From the NCBI GenBank assembly GCA_014529385.2, contig CM043952.1, forward strand, positions 62,611,119-62,675,118: a DNA stretch of 64,000 nucleotides, written 5' to 3'. Of this stretch, positions 20,313 to 33,806 are shown piece after piece. Position 1 is the stretch's first letter. Each line of letters opens with the position of its first letter. Source of the stretch: Adiantum capillus-veneris (taxonomy: Eukaryota > Streptophyta > Polypodiopsida > Polypodiales > Pteridaceae). The position numbers and the translations under genes are program-made. The notes below the pieces were generated by a model, which was given only the letters and a program-made list of their open reading frames with translations, did no database searches and had not been told where the DNA came from.

Positions 20313-20843
20313 TTAAGGCACACGACGGGAAAGAATCCTACGGGACACCAAAAGTACTATGCTAAACTAGCAAAAAGGTACTATGGTCCCTTCCAGATTC
20401 TTAGGCCAATCAATGAGATGGCCTATCAACTCAAGTTGCCCAATTATTGGCTCATACACAATGCCTTCCATGTGAGCCTATTAAAGCCTTACAAAGGAGA
20501 TCCACCTCAAGAACCAACTACTGAAGATCCACCGGAGATCGAGGACCAAGAGGAGGTGTTGCAGCCCGAGTCCATTCTCCGACATGAAGACAAGGTACTA
20601 AGAGGCGGTAAGACTATCCGACGATATCTTATTAAGTTTAAGAATTATCCTTTTGAAGATGCTAGATGGATGCAAGGCATACAATTAAAGGATAACTTAA
20701 ACCTTGTCAATGCTTACAATGCTTCCCAAGAGGAAGCAAATGTACAAAATGTTAAAAATGAACAAAATTATAAGACTCTCTTTTTCTTTATTGTGCACAA
20801 AAATGAAGTAGTATGCATGCTTAGATCAAGTTTGCGGAGATGA
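20313..20843 (+). CDS. integrase C-terminus and chromodomain (C)
   Basis: Reads on in frame after the TGA: RHTTGKNPTGHQKYYAKLAKRYYGPFQI, AYQLKLPNYWLIHNAFHVSLLKPY (GPY/F-type C-terminal domain), then PESILRHEDKVLRGGKTIRRYLIKFKNYPFEDARW at about 20571-20675. The last is a chromodomain, which in this clade guides integration by binding histone marks. The expected aromatic cage is partly altered (KFKNYP for KWKGYP), so binding may be lost. Confidence 0.85.
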   Translation, partial: LRHTTGKNPTGHQKYYAKLAKRYYGPFQILRPINEMAYQLKLPNYWLIHNAFHVSLLKPYKGDPPQEPTTEDPPEIEDQEEVLQPESILRHEDKVLRGGKTIRRYLIKFKNYPFEDARWMQGIQLKDNLNLVNAYNASQEEANVQNVKNEQNYKTLFFFIVHKNEVVCMLRSSLRR

Positions 20844-21068
20844 CGTCTCCCAAACACCAAGTAGAGCTTGTCACTCTACTATGGAAGATTGATAGTACTA
20901 ATGTGCAAACATGCTTGCGGCAGCCTCAGGCTCACAAGCACCAAATGAACTAGTCATCCATTGTGGAATGATGTCGTAGGGTAACATAGGGATCCTCTAC
21001 CCGCTAAGAAAAGGACTCATGAATATGCTTTATCTTTTCTACACCATAGTCGAGGATGACTATGATTT

Positions 21069-21082
21069 CAAGAAAGAGGTAA
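21069..21082 (+). other. polypurine tract of C
   Basis: CAAGAAAGAGGTAA immediately before the 3' LTR start; a purine-rich primer for plus-strand synthesis. Between 20844 and 21068 I see only 3' noncoding DNA. Confidence 0.6.
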
Positions 21083-22845
<1,763 letters not shown>

Positions 22846-23350
22846 GATATCCCCTCTAAGCTGGCATGCTGGAGGTTCCCCTTGAAGTGGAAGCATTATG
22901 GCTCCCCATCGCCTGACCCTCCGTGACTACTATCTTGGGAGCACTCAGTTGCTTGGTTGGCATGTTTCTTGTCATAGGGGTCTTTGATTTCATGGAAATG
23001 TTTTGTGCTAGCATTCGTAGGTTCTCAATTTCTTTCTCCCTTGTTGCTTTCATATATCGTTTGATCTCTTGCACTTCGGCAAGAGTCCTACCATCAGGTA
23101 GTAGAACCTTAGGGGGTGATGGCTTGTTAGGGTCTTTAATGAGCGAAGTAGATAGGATGTCAACATGGGCACCCTTGGGGAGTATAGGGTCTACATGATA
23201 AGTGAAAGGAAAATCTACCTCTCCATTGCCCTCGTTTACTTCAGTATTTGTGGGCTCCGAACAGGTGGCTTGACTAAAGGTATCTTTTAAGCGGCTAAAC
23301 ATGTTAGACCCATGCCGTGGGGAAAAGGCATGCATGTCTTGACTTGACAT
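22846..23350 (-). pseudogene. element D gag, N-terminal part
   Basis: Minus-strand open frame 22856-23350 (164 codons) starting MSSQDMHAFSPRHGSNMF. It contains KVLLPDGRTLAEVQEIKRYM and a coiled-coil-like EKEIENLRMLAQ segment, typical of the region before the gag capsid domain in non-chromoviral Ty3 elements. It ends at the junction with the chromovirus C 3' LTR; the next gag segment is at 13585 and below. I assign it to D because strand, order and insertion points agree; direct sequence continuity is broken by frameshifts. Confidence 0.65.
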
Positions 23351-23863
23351 TTCAAGGTTTTATTTAGGATATCCCTCCATGATGTCGTAGTTAGAGGAAG
23401 AGTCACTAAATGCAATATGAGGGTCTTGAGTTGCACTACCTTTGGTTCCAGCCGAAGTCCTAGAACCTAACGTGGGTGGATAATGGGTTCTTGTGCAATT
23501 TGAGGCACTCTTTAATGGATCAAATTCTATCACTCATCCAGAGTGCAAATACAGGTGAGGCGCGTATCCCAAAAGTGTTGAGTGATGAGTACTCTAAGAG
23601 GTCTCGCCATTAGAGATTTTGGTCGTTTTACTTGGTTTTGTATTTAAAAAAAAAACCTTTTTAGGTGCATGAGACGGAATAGGTCCTATGATAGCTCGAA
23701 ACAAGAATATTGTTCAGAGGAATTTGGCGTGCTTTACAACACACAATTCGGCTACCAAAAACTCTCATGACACCCAAAATAGTCGAATTCTAGTTGGACG
23801 TGTAGGCAAAAGGGGGAAAGTCCAAGGAAGCTAGTGGAAGGAAAGGGTTAGAAAGCTAGTTCA
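23351..23863 (-). other. element D 5' leader (noncoding)
   Basis: Sequence upstream of the D gag start on the minus strand. No open frame of interest. A homopolymer A run lies at about 23647-23656. It ends at the GGCGCGC inverted repeat. Confidence 0.4.
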
Positions 23864-24080
23864 ATACATAAACTCTGCGCGCCAACTATACTATTTTTGG
23901 CACCGTTGTCGAGGAAATGCTTTGCACCAAGCTCTGCCTGTAGGCTACATACTACATTGTTGAGGTTAATATTTTCTTTTGTTTACAGAGAAAGGTTGGA
24001 AAGAGTGTGTGTGTGTGTGGTTGTTTTTGCAGATCTTTCGTCGGAGAAAATAGTACAGTTGGCGCGCTGATTTTATGTAT
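23864..24080. repeat. 35-bp inverted repeat around GGCGCGC, PBS-like
   Basis: 23864-23898 and the reverse complement of 24046-24080 match at 30 of 35 positions, sharing ATACATAAA, GCGCGCCAACT and TACTATTTT. Reading outward from the centre, each arm has AAAATAGTA then TTGGCGCGC, which could be an LTR end followed by a PBS, facing in opposite directions. A plus-strand TTTGGCACCGTTGTCGAGGA at about 23896 also resembles a decayed tRNA-Asp PBS. Confidence 0.5.
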
Positions 24081-24452
24081 GTGTACATATACACACACCA
24101 TTTGGAAACGTAGAGAAGCAAGAGAGAGAGAACTTTCTTGCTTCTCTCTCTGCATACATAGAAGAGAGAGAGGAGGATTGTATGCATAGTACAACACATA
24201 CACACGGTTTGTTTTCTAGACTCAACTCTCAACATCAATGATATCATCTTTTTGAATTGTGGCATCGACGATGAATCTTCACGACTTTGACATCTTTAAC
24301 GAAATGTTTCCATTCGATAATAGAGATCAGCATCAACTTCCAACAATTTTCTCAGCATTGGCTTCTCCAACATCAACATCGGCATTGGATTCAACATTGA
24401 TACACAGGCATTGACATCGACATGGTGTTCTTTCATGGCATCGTCAGAGGAG
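24081..24452. other. low-complexity region before element E
   Basis: Contains short TATG/AC and AGAG microsatellite tracts and, from 24270, a short open phrase (MNLHDFDIFNEMFPFDNRD) of unknown meaning. It ends with the purine-rich GTCAGAGGAG next to the LTR of E. Confidence 0.4.
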
Positions 24453-25364
24453 TGTTAGCAGCAAGCTAACACAGATACCATTTTTCGGAGTTCTCATTTG
24501 TAAAACAATTATTATTTTGATAAATTGAGAATATTGTAACTCTTATTTTCTCTGATAAAATCTGTAATTAATGAGCCGGGGCTACAAGCTTCTAGATTGT
24601 ATCAACTTGTCATTACCCATCTTTGGTAGAACTCCCAGATTATTAGTTTTGACCACCAAAAACCTTGGCTAAGATATAAAAAACCAATTTTGTAAGTTAT
24701 TTTCAAGTTTTGGATAATGAAATACACAACGTTAGCTAACGGCGCTCACTCTCTCCTTCTCACGCTTTCTACTCCCTCCCCAATTTTCGCATTGCAATCA
24801 TGCTTGTTGCATTGCAACCGTAGGTAAGAGCTCTACGCATTGACGTAAATACATCACAGTAATTCGTAACTTTTGCCATCGCCGACCCGTGGCCTAATTT
24901 CATCATAACTAGGAATTTACACTTTCAAATAAAAAACTAAGCATAGGTGGGGCATCATACCTAAGCTTTAGATGCATTCTGGGTTGAAAACGACTAGGTT
25001 AAAAATCCACTGCTGTTAATAATCATGATTTTGGAACTTGACCTAAAGTGGGGTTTGAGACCATAAGCATGCGTGCTTAGGTCTTATAAACATGTCATAG
25101 AAGTTTCGTTACGTTTGGATGTCATTTGATGCTGTAACGGATGTGATTTGTTTGCCGATGAGTGATTGGCTTTTGGTGATTTCAATCACTTGAGTGTAGC
25201 TTGAGTTAGATGCGAGTTGTTAGTTGTTTTCCAACAGATTGACAACCTCTTGTAGCCTCTATGCACTAGTCGAGTCAGCTTCGTCCCATGGATTGACAAT
25301 TTAATCGTGGTTCTCACTAATACTGCAATAAGATAGGATGGTGAGGTTAGACATGCGTCCCACA
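24453..25364 (+). repeat. 5' LTR of element E
   Basis: 912 bp with TG..CA ends, directly followed by the PBS. The first 19 bases form a hairpin (TGTTAGC, 5-nt loop, GCTAACA). A half-copy of the leader palindrome lies at 25015-25036 (GTTAATAAT, CATG, then no right arm). Only one copy is in the window, so the 5' boundary rests on TG, the hairpin and comparison with element F. Confidence 0.65.
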
Positions 25365-25366
25365 TT

Positions 25367-25384
25367 TGGAGCCGCTGCCGGGGA
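25367..25384 (+). promoter_or_regulatory. primer-binding site, tRNA-Asp type (E)
   Basis: TGGAGCCGCTGCCGGGGA, close to the TGGCGCCGTTGCCGGGGA sites of plant Athila/Tat elements, which pair with tRNA-Asp. Confidence 0.8.
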
Positions 25385-27231
25385 TCCAAGAGACCTAAAC
25401 TAGATAAAAACACGAGCGTCTTATGAAGTTATCCTTTGACTTCCTCTAGGATCGCCTAGAGTTCAAAACTTTCTTTTAAAAACCGCATAGCTTAAGATTG
25501 TCATCTTTTGCTGTGTAGAGGTAGCTTGGAAGTAATCGTACTTGTTGAGTGCCTTTAGGATTGTAGAATTGTGGAAATTGATTAGGATTTTGAGGATGAT
25601 TGGTAGACGAGACAAGTTTTAAGATCAATGCTTAGAAGAACATAAAAGACAAGAAAACAAGTGTTTGTGGACACTTTCCACAACCCTATTCATGAGAATC
25701 TAGGAGTAGTATAAGTAGGATCCGAGGTGGATTTCAGAACATTGCTCTCTCTGAAAGAATCAAGTGTGAGTTGTTATTGGAAGTTGTAAATTTTTTGTCT
25801 ACGACTAGAAATAGCATGAAAAGACTCGAGGGTCTGAACCAATTGGTAAGCTCAAGGACACTTCGAAGTAAAAATTTCAAGAGTTGACCAAAACTTAGAA
25901 TATTTACTTTTCTTGACATTTTAGGCCAAATTAAGTTTTGACTTGATTCATAGGCTTAAAATAGCTCATGTAAAGATTGTCTTTGAAAAAATTACAAAAA
26001 AGTGTTCATTTCAAATCTGAAGTTAATAATCATGATTACTAGCTTTTAGCTCAGATTTGACCAAGGTTCATACAATTGACTCAATGCATGTGTACAAACA
26101 AATTTTGTAAAGGCCCAAAAGATTTGGATCACCAAATTGGCAAAAAACTGGGTAAATCTTGAGTGTAAATTGGGGAATAATTTGTCCAAAACTTGATGAA
26201 ATTTGATTCATAGGCTTATATTGATGTGATAAACATGTGTACATGCTCAGTTGATAAAAAAGATGCAAAAAGTTACCAGTTATAAATAATCACGATTATT
26301 TACATCTATCCCATTTTTCAACTTTTTTGACCAAGTCAGCATACCACTAGTTTTACCATGTTGTAATAAGCTCACAAACCAAATTTTGTAAGATTTGGAT
26401 CACTGGATTGAAAATTGTGACCAAATTTGCAAAGTTAGCCTGCGGACAGAAAATTGATGACCATTTGACAAAAAATTATCCAAACTTGATGAAGCTTGGC
26501 TAGTGACCTTAACTTGAGGTGCTTAACAAATCCGTGTCAAAGTTGGGACAAAAATTTGCAAAAAATTTAGCTGGAGTAAATAATCGCGATTATTTACATC
26601 TGCTTCAAAACTTGATAATTTTGCAAGTTTGAGTATATTACATGGTCAAGCATATCAAGTAGACCTCACAAATCAATTTTGGTGAAATTTGAATCACAAA
26701 AGTGAGACTTAAGCCAGATTGTTGAAATCAGAGTCTGCGGACACAAAACAATTGATAAACTTGATCAGATTTTATCCAAACTTGTTGAAACTTGTCCAGA
26801 GACTTTAACAAGTTGTATACTTGCCAAACCAATCCAAAAAGTGTAAAAAACTAGCAAAGTAAATAATCACGATTATTTACTACTGCTACCCAGGGACATC
26901 AGTTTTGACTTTTGAACTTGTAAAGTGTTAGACCAGCATAATACAAAGCCACCGGGAAATTTTGAGTTCAATTGGATCCAAATTGGTACATGCTCACTCA
27001 GTCTTCAAGTTGCAGATTAAACCTTTCATTTTTGTTGAAGTCGAATCTAAAAGTCAATTTTGACTCCCATAGCTCGATTTGAAGTGATACACATAGACCA
27101 ATCACGAGAGTTAGCAAAAACTCTACTGTTTTTATAGAAGAATAGCTAACTTGATCAAATTTGTACAGGAATCAGGTTGCAAATGAGGAATCAGTGGCTT
27201 GACATAAAGTTGCAACCGAATCAAGTGGAAC
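25385..27231 (+). repeat. leader of E with dispersed 9-4-9 palindromes
   Basis: Noncoding leader between PBS and gag. Palindromes lie at 26022-26043 (right arm decayed), 26282-26303, 26576-26597 and 26859-26880, steps 260, 294 and 283. Consensus left arm GTAAATAAT, centre CGCG (variants CACG, CATG), right arm the inverse. The copy at 26576 is perfect over 22 bp. DNA between them is diverged but keeps phrases such as CCAAACTTG and AATTTTG, suggesting an old ~285-bp tandem array in which the palindromes are the best-kept part. 25385-26021 and 26881-27231 hold no gene. Confidence 0.8.
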
Positions 27232-28091
27232 TTGATGACAGGTCAATCCAAAGGTAACCAGGGCTTCATAAGTCTTTATGAAGTCTTTATGAACCTTAGA
27301 TCTGGTAGTGTACTAGGAAATCAGGGCATACTCGGAGAAACCTCCAGTAGACTATCCACCGAAGAAAGTGTGAATCAAGGAAATTTCTTGCACACAATTC
27401 TTGAAGAAGTCTTAGATACTTTTTCAGATTCAACATCTAAAATGTCTGCTTACTCGACTCATTCGGAAACCGGAATGACAATGCGCTATAAGCATATACT
27501 CTCTTTTTATAAGACTAACCGCCATGGAGCCCAGGTTTACTTGGACCCTAACAAGGAGTATGCTATTCGCATTGATGACCATGGTATTGAGTTCGAAGAA
27601 GAGATTAGGGAAAACAAACAAGGAAAAATGTACATGGACAGAAACAAAACTTAGTATGTACAAGTCAAAAACCTAATGTGGTAGACAAATGGGGGTTAGA
27701 AGTAAACACCATAATCCCAGATATGTCAGCAAAAGAAGGACAACCAACTTTAGAAATCGAGGGATACGATCAAGTAGATTTAAAGCCTTTGAAACAGCTT
27801 AGTACGGATAATCTTAGGATCGGAGTCTATTGTTGGGAAGATAGAAACATAAAAGATCTTCTGTGGACTTTGCATGCCAAACCAGGACAACTAACAGCCA
27901 TGAAGATCATCTATATCTTTAAGATCAAAGATAAGGGACCAACAAACCTACCAACCTACCTGTTTAGGGATTGTTATAACAACAACTTTGCTATGATGAC
28001 TCTTGAGGAGGTAGAACAAACCAAACACCAAGGGTATTCCATAAGGGATTGGATATTGGGACAAGGACCAAAAAAAAATTCCACAAGATGA
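27232..28091 (+). pseudogene. element E gag, N-terminal region
   Basis: Two adjoining frames, 27232-27654 and 27678-28091, separated by a stop and frame change. The first is rich in Ser/Gly/Asn and ends with an acidic/basic segment (YAIRIDDHGIEFEEEIRENK). The second has TLEIEGYDQVDLKPLKQL and PTYLFRDCYNNNF. No named domain is recognised. Position before the capsid domain and after the leader indicates the N-terminal (matrix-like) part of gag. The start ATG at 27232 is the first good one after the leader, but the true start may differ. Confidence 0.6.
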
Positions 28092-28932
28092 ACACCGTGA
28101 GAGATCATTTGAGAGTAATGTTAAAAAACCAAAAACCACCTCATCATGTAGAAAACCAGGTGACAATAAGGCCAGTCCATGGCTACATGAGTCACTATTT
28201 CCAACAGACTGGTTTGAAGGACTCGGAACAGGACCAATTTCCAAGAGACTGGGAGTTGAACCAAAACCAAACAGACGCGTCAGACCAGCTGATTTTCAAA
28301 AATGGGTCAGAAAATACAGTGGATCAGGAGATCCATGCGACCACTTAGCAAGCTTTAAGCAAGTGCTAAGAGCAGAACGTATATTCGATTTCCATACTCA
28401 ATTCGAGGGGTTTGGAATGACATTAGAAGGAAAAGCATTGACATGGTTCCAAAACATTCCACCAAGGTCAATCATGGACTTGAACACATTAGCTCAAGGA
28501 TTTGTAGCTGCTTGTTCCAAAATGGGGATCAAACATAATATGGTAGTTCAAATCTATAGCTTTAAATAGAAACATGGTGAGTCTGTTAGAGATTGTGCAA
28601 CTCGAATGAAACAATACATTGCTAGATGCCCAGGGCTAGAGATACCTGTAGAAGAACGCCTCGTAGCATTATTTCTAGAGAGACTGCTAAACAAAGAACT
28701 TCATGCTATAATCTATAGTAAAAAGCATATAACCCTAGAAGAGTGTGTGTCAGATGCTATTGACTTAGGAGACAATTGTAATAATTTTAATGAAGAACAT
28801 GTCCCTAAGGATAACCAAAGTGAGAAAACAACATCCACTAAACCAGCACAAGTGGGAATGGCTGCTACAACACCACTTTCAACCATAAAAGATATGCTCA
28901 AAAGGATGAACGACATGATGAACAACATGTAA
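28092..28932 (+). pseudogene. element E gag, capsid domain
   Basis: A retrotransposon-gag domain in one frame: GDPCDHLASFKQVLRAERIF, FEGFGMTLEGKALTWFQNIP, FVAACSKMGIK, then HGESVRDCATRMKQYIARCP and FLERLLNKELHAII. One TAG at 28567-28569 replaces a Gln codon, and a TAA at 28930 replaces another (NNM-stop-KAP). These helices assemble the virus-like particle. The stops are C-to-T changes, pointing to decay of a once-intact gene. Confidence 0.85.
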
Positions 28933-30018
28933 AAAGCACCTATGAGGGGACCAGGACAAGGGATACCTCAACAAGGACAACCAATCAAGCCAAAAAAATG
29001 GTGTGCAATTGAGGGTAAATGGACCAACCATGAGACCCACGAGTGCTACTTCAGACCAAAATATGATGGGAATGTTCAGTACATGCCCATGAGGCCACAA
29101 GGACAACCCATGTACAGATATCAGTCTAATATGGCCCAAGCTCAAAGACCACCAATGGGTTTGGAAAGACCTCAACCTGTGTTGGGTCAACAACCTCCGT
29201 ACCCAGGACATAATGCAGTGCCTCTAAAGTACATGCACTCTGAAGGACTTATAGATGAACAGGCATTAGTGCCTGTTACACCCTATGCTGAGCCTAGTCC
29301 ATCTACAATAATGGTAGAAGGAGATTAGTATAATTCACATCCATCACCAATGGAAGAAACTGTGACTTATGCTCCACCAGAGCTCGCACCAATGTATTAT
29401 GTGGCTAATTAAGGTGTCAGACCTCCCATGGTAAGACGCATGATGAAGCCAAGAACAGGAAACTGTCATAATTGTGGTGCCGATGATCATTGAAATATTG
29501 AATGTCCAGAGCCAGACAAAAACCTCAAGCTAGTTGAAGCTTATTGCATACAATGTTGCAAGGGAGGACACTTTCCAGAAGATTGTCCTAAAAATCCTTT
29601 AAACAAGGGTAAAACAGTAGTAAACGTAGTCCAAGTGATACCTAGTAGCTCATCAGAGAGTGAACCAACTATTCCGATTAAGGTAATCACTACAGCCCAG
29701 GCCAAGAAAAAGAAACACAACTCCTCTGATGATTCAAAATTTTCCTCTCAAAGGATCAAAAGAAGCAGAAGCAAAAGATATGAGATGAGAAAACAAAAAC
29801 AACGGGTTGAAATTGAGGAGAAAGCAAAAAAGCTATTCCAGGAAAAGTTGAAAGAAACTGGAAGTAAAATCAAGGAAACAACCGTGAAACTGGAGGATCC
29901 ATCCTGGTTGATAAATTTTTTGAGCTTATTAATGCCGCCTTGGAAGCCTACCAAGCAGGACTTAGATCAGGCAAAAACATGGAAAACAAATGGAAAAACT
30001 ATCCTTCTTCAGACATGA
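28933..30018 (+). pseudogene. element E gag, zinc-knuckle and basic region
   Basis: Same frame as the capsid domain. A Pro/Gln-rich linker (28942-29328) is followed, after TAG and TAA stops near 29326 and 29410, by two CCHC knuckles at about 29462-29590: CHNCGADDH-stop-NIEC (TGA for Trp or Arg) and CIQCCKGGHFPEDC. Then comes a basic segment with KRSRSKRYEMRKQKQR. It binds genomic RNA in related elements. The protease frame overlaps from 29990 after a frameshift. Confidence 0.85.
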
Positions 30019-31045
30019 AAAAGTAGCTAAGCTGGAAGCTTATCAAAATTTGGTAAGAATCATGCAAGAAATGCTAGAAAAACAAAAACGCAAGCTTGAA
30101 AGTATTGCAAAACCTGAGGAGCTTGTGTTAAGAGAAACTAAAGAAAAACCCAATGTGAGGGCAGAACCCCACCTTGAAACAAAAGAACTAGAACTTATAA
30201 TGTCGAACAATGAAGATGCCTTAGACGGAATTCCCTTCGTAGAGGAAGACGGGCCAGGACACTTATGGAAAAATGTTAGAGAGATCAATGATGGGAGCCT
30301 AACTCTAAAGTCAGCTCCTATAGAAGAAGTATGGTTGGATAACCTACCTAATGATATGAATATGGATGTACAATCCTTGTACGGGGATTGCGGATCTGAA
30401 GCTTCAGGAATGTCGAAACCATTAACCTTGAAAACATTACCTTCTTACTTGGGAGATAACAAAGATGATTCCATAGTGTGTAAGACCACTCAAGTAAAAA
30501 GAGCTGAACAGACCCTAGAAGTAGACAACATTCATTCAATCATGTCTACACCCATCCGATGCACTCTTACCTTGGGAGTGCTGTTAAAACTCAGACCATA
30601 CTTATGGAATGATCTACAAAAAACCCTAGAGAAGGTGGGGATAACGGGGCTAATCTCAAAAAAAATGGAAAAATTGAAAAACGAGATGGACAACAAAGAG
30701 ATTCGATCTGTTCCCATGAACAAAGTCGGAGACTATTACGAAGGGGAAGAAGGAAACACCACTCCTCCAGTGAAATATAATGACATTGAAACCATGGCAA
30801 TACTGGATATTGAAGCAGGCATAGCCATAGCCACAAAAGCAGTATGGGAATCCTGGGGACAACCAGCCATTAGACAAACTCGAATGAAATTACAATTGGC
30901 TGACGAACACATTGAGAAACCATTAGGGATGCTTGAAAAGGTGATAGTCAATTCATGTGTAATTGAATATCAACACACTTTTTCCATAGTAGACTTTTGG
31001 AAAAAACTCAATTATGAAATCATATTGGGAAGACCTTTCATATGA
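29990..31045 (+). pseudogene. element E first protease, active site degenerate
   Basis: 351-codon open frame. The N-terminal 240 residues are acidic/basic with no known domain. The C-terminal ~100 residues match a retropepsin by layout: MAILDIEAGIAIAT where (A/L)LDTGA is expected, then NYEIILGRPF, the ILG segment just before RT. The catalytic Asp is kept but the TG of DTG is replaced by IE, so the enzyme would not be expected to work. The long open frame despite the lost active site is odd, and a second protease with an intact DTG occurs after integrase (35164-35712). Confidence 0.7.
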
Positions 31046-32046
31046 CAGGTACAACTTATCCAAGATTGGGGAAAACAATTATCTGTACTTGAAGCAAGTG
31101 GGATCTATAACAAGAGTAAATCTAAAAGATCACACTTACAGAGATGTCTTGAAAACACCCATACAAGAGTTTGATTCAGTGTCTTCGACTGAAACTAAGC
31201 TTCCATCCTGGTTAAACAAAGACACTCCTATTTGGATGTGTGGAGCTTCAAAAAATGAGAGTTTAAAACTAGAAGAATGTATCCTGGAAAGGGACTGCAC
31301 AGACCTGAACCCTTTCCAGAGCATTTGTTTGAGCCATTCGAGTGGAATCAAATTTTAGTGACCATGGATTTATGTGTGAATACGTCTTTGCCTACTCAAT
31401 TTTGCAATGAGGATGGCTACGACATAATTCCCATCCAAATGATTTCAACCCTTAACATTGAAGACGAAGATGAGGAACCCAAGGACTTGATGAAAGCTCA
31501 ACAAATCTTTTCAGACTTCTATTACGATGCAACAAATGAGTTAGATGAACACTCAGCTACCTCAGAAGGTTCGGGGTCAGAAAAAGAACATGTGAGAGCT
31601 AAGCTACTCTTGAAAGGAGGGGAGGAAAAGTTTTTTGACTTTCCCAACTAGAAATCAAGAAGAAAAAAATGGTATAGACAAAAAAGAGACACCAGAAACG
31701 TGAAAACACAACCTATGCCATTAGTCTCCAGTAGAACACAATTCTTGATGCAGATAGATGCAAATGATTGTAGAGTTGAAAAAAGTTCTAAAGGAGATAT
31801 ATACGACCGAAATGGAAACCACGGAAGAGGATGGTAAGGATGTAATGAGTGTTCCATCCCATTACAAAAAGTATACGTTCCAAGATAAAAAAAATCATAG
31901 TCAAATAACCTATTAGGGAACTACAAAAACAGGGCGAGTCCTACAAAGGGCTTGCAAACGTTGAAAAGATAGACCTGGCTGAACCAAGAGAAGAGCCTAG
32001 ACCTGCTTACATTGCACAAGACCTAACAGAGAAAGAATAAGAGATT
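31046..32046 (+). pseudogene. element E protease-RT linker
   Basis: Frames 31014-31358 and 31277-31651 encode an acidic region (STLNIEDEDEEPKDLMKAQQ) typical of the spacer before RT. Frameshifts at about 31300 and stops near 31650-32040 break it. 31652-32046 keeps traces of the frame (EPREEPRPAYIAQDL) leading into RT. Confidence 0.6.
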
Positions 32047-32834
32047 TTGTTGAGCTTGTTAAAGGAACATCGAGATGTCTTCGCTTGGTCTTACAAGGAT
32101 CTCAAGGCTGTTGATCGAGAAATCTTTCAACATACCATACCCATGAGAGATGATGCGAAACCAAGCAGACAAAGGCCATACATGTATAATGAAACATTTG
32201 CTAGGAAGATAAAAGAAGAGATTGAAAAACTAAAGGAAGTCAAATTCATTTACGAAATTGAACAGACAGATTGGGTGTCTCCAATTGTGGTAGTACCCGA
32301 GAAGAATGGAAAATTACGAGTGTGTGTTAATCTCAAAAAGGTGAATGCAGCTACCATTAGAGACAACTTTCCTCTTGCAATCAGTGAGCATGTTTTAGAA
32401 AGAGTTGCAGGAAAAGAAGCTTACAGCTTCTTAGATGGCTTTTTGGGACACAATCAACTTTTGGTTTACCCAAAAGATCAGCATAAAACTGCTTTTGCAA
32501 CAGAATGAGGTATTTTTGCTTATCTGGTTATGCCATTTGGGTTAACTAATGCTCCAACCACATTTCAAAGGTTGATGAGCCATGTTTTTAAAGAATATCT
32601 TAGGAAATTCTTAGAGGTATATAAGGATGATCTATGCGTACATTCATCAATCCGGGCTGATCATTTTGAACACTCAAAAAGGTATTTGAAAAATGTAGAC
32701 TTCATAGGATTTGCTTAAATCCTGAAAAGTGCACATTCATGTGTAGACAAGGAAAAATTCTTGGACATATAGTGTCTAAAAATGGCATTGCTGATTTGCC
32801 TTGACCAACAACAGTTAAGAGGGTACAAGCCTTC
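32047..32834 (+). pseudogene. element E reverse transcriptase
   Basis: RT motifs in order: LLKEHRDVFAWSYKDL, DWVSPIVVVPEKNGKLRVCV, YSFLDGFLGHNQL, VMPFGLTNAPTTFQRLM, and VYKDDLCVHS with the catalytic Asp pair. Then CLNPEKCTFMC and ILGHIVSKNGI in a neighbouring frame. A TGA at 32506 (TEXGIFAY) and a frameshift near 32690 interrupt it. Open segments are 32047-32508 and 32530-32718. The sequence is of the non-chromoviral plant Ty3 type. Confidence 0.9.
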
Positions 32835-33634
32835 ATGGAGCATTGTGGATATTACCGACGGTTCATCTACATGTACGCTATAATTGCAAAACCCATGTAT
32901 AGCTTGATTACACACTTTGAGTGGACCGAGGCATGTGAAGAATCCTTCATGAAGCTTAAGCAAGCTCTCATCTCAGCTCCAATATTAAAAGCACCATACT
33001 GGAATAAGATATTCCACGTACATGTAGATGCTTCCAATTTTGCTATCGGTTGTATACTAGCTCAACCAGGAGACAGGAAAATTGACTTTCCTATTTCTTA
33101 TGCTAGCCGAGACAATTGAACATGGCGGAAAAGAATTACACCACCACCAAAAGGGAAGGATTAGGAATGATATATGCCATTAAAAAGTATAGACATTACC
33201 TATTAGCCAACAAGTTTGTGTTCTTTGTAGACCACCAAGCTTTGTTGTACTTGGTTAACAAGCCATATAGCACAGGAAGAATAGTGAGATGGTTCATCAT
33301 TCTTTTGGAATTTGATTTCATTGTGGTTGTAAAAAAGGGCACTACACATCAACGAGCAGATCATTTGTCAAGGATTGTTTCAGGAGAATCACCTAAAGGA
33401 GTAGACGATGATCTACCAGATGCCTATTTGTTCTCCGTGGAAATGATACCTCGATGGTCGGAAAACATTGTGTCATTGATGACAATAGCTCAAGTGGATT
33501 CACAAATACCACTTCCTATTACGATAAGATTAATTGAACAATTGGCTATGTATCAATTACTAGCTGGTGGGCTATACAAAAGAAATCGAGATGGAATATT
33601 GCTCTTATGTATTAATCCTGAAGAAAAAAAATAG
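32835..33634 (+). pseudogene. element E RT connection and RNase H
   Basis: 32835-33119 encodes the RT thumb/connection (HCGYYRRFIYMYAIIAKPMY) and the RNase H start (HVHVDASNFAIGCILAQ). 33116-33634 continues in another frame (NYTTTKREGLGMIYAIKKYRHYLL, FFVDHQALLYLV, HQRADHLSRI). It removes RNA from the hybrid during reverse transcription. No second archaeal-type RNase H follows; instead comes an HHCC module. Confidence 0.85.
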
Positions 33635-33790
33635 TACCTAAGTCAAGCACATGTTACCATAGTAGGACTTCACTTTGCAAAAGACCAAACTATGCAACGA
33701 ATCTTGAGACTTGGAGTATTTTGGTGGACTATGAGGAGTGATGTTTGATCTTTTGTAAAGGATTGTCCTCAATGTAAAAAAAAAAACACC
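33635..33790 (+). pseudogene. extra HHCC zinc-binding module upstream of integrase (E)
   Basis: Read in the RNase H frame through one TAG (33632) and one TGA (about 33747), this encodes YLSQAHVTIVGLHFAKDQ, ILRLGVFWWTMRSDV and SFVKDCPQCKKK: H-x6-H then C-x2-C at the spacing of an integrase N-terminal domain. The preceding residues (LLAGGLYKRNRDGILLLCINPEEK) are the normal linker to that domain. A complete second linker plus HHCC follows at 33807-34180, so the module is present twice. The two copies are only distantly similar. Confidence 0.7.
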
Positions 33791-33806
33791 CATACCTCAT
33801 GTAACA

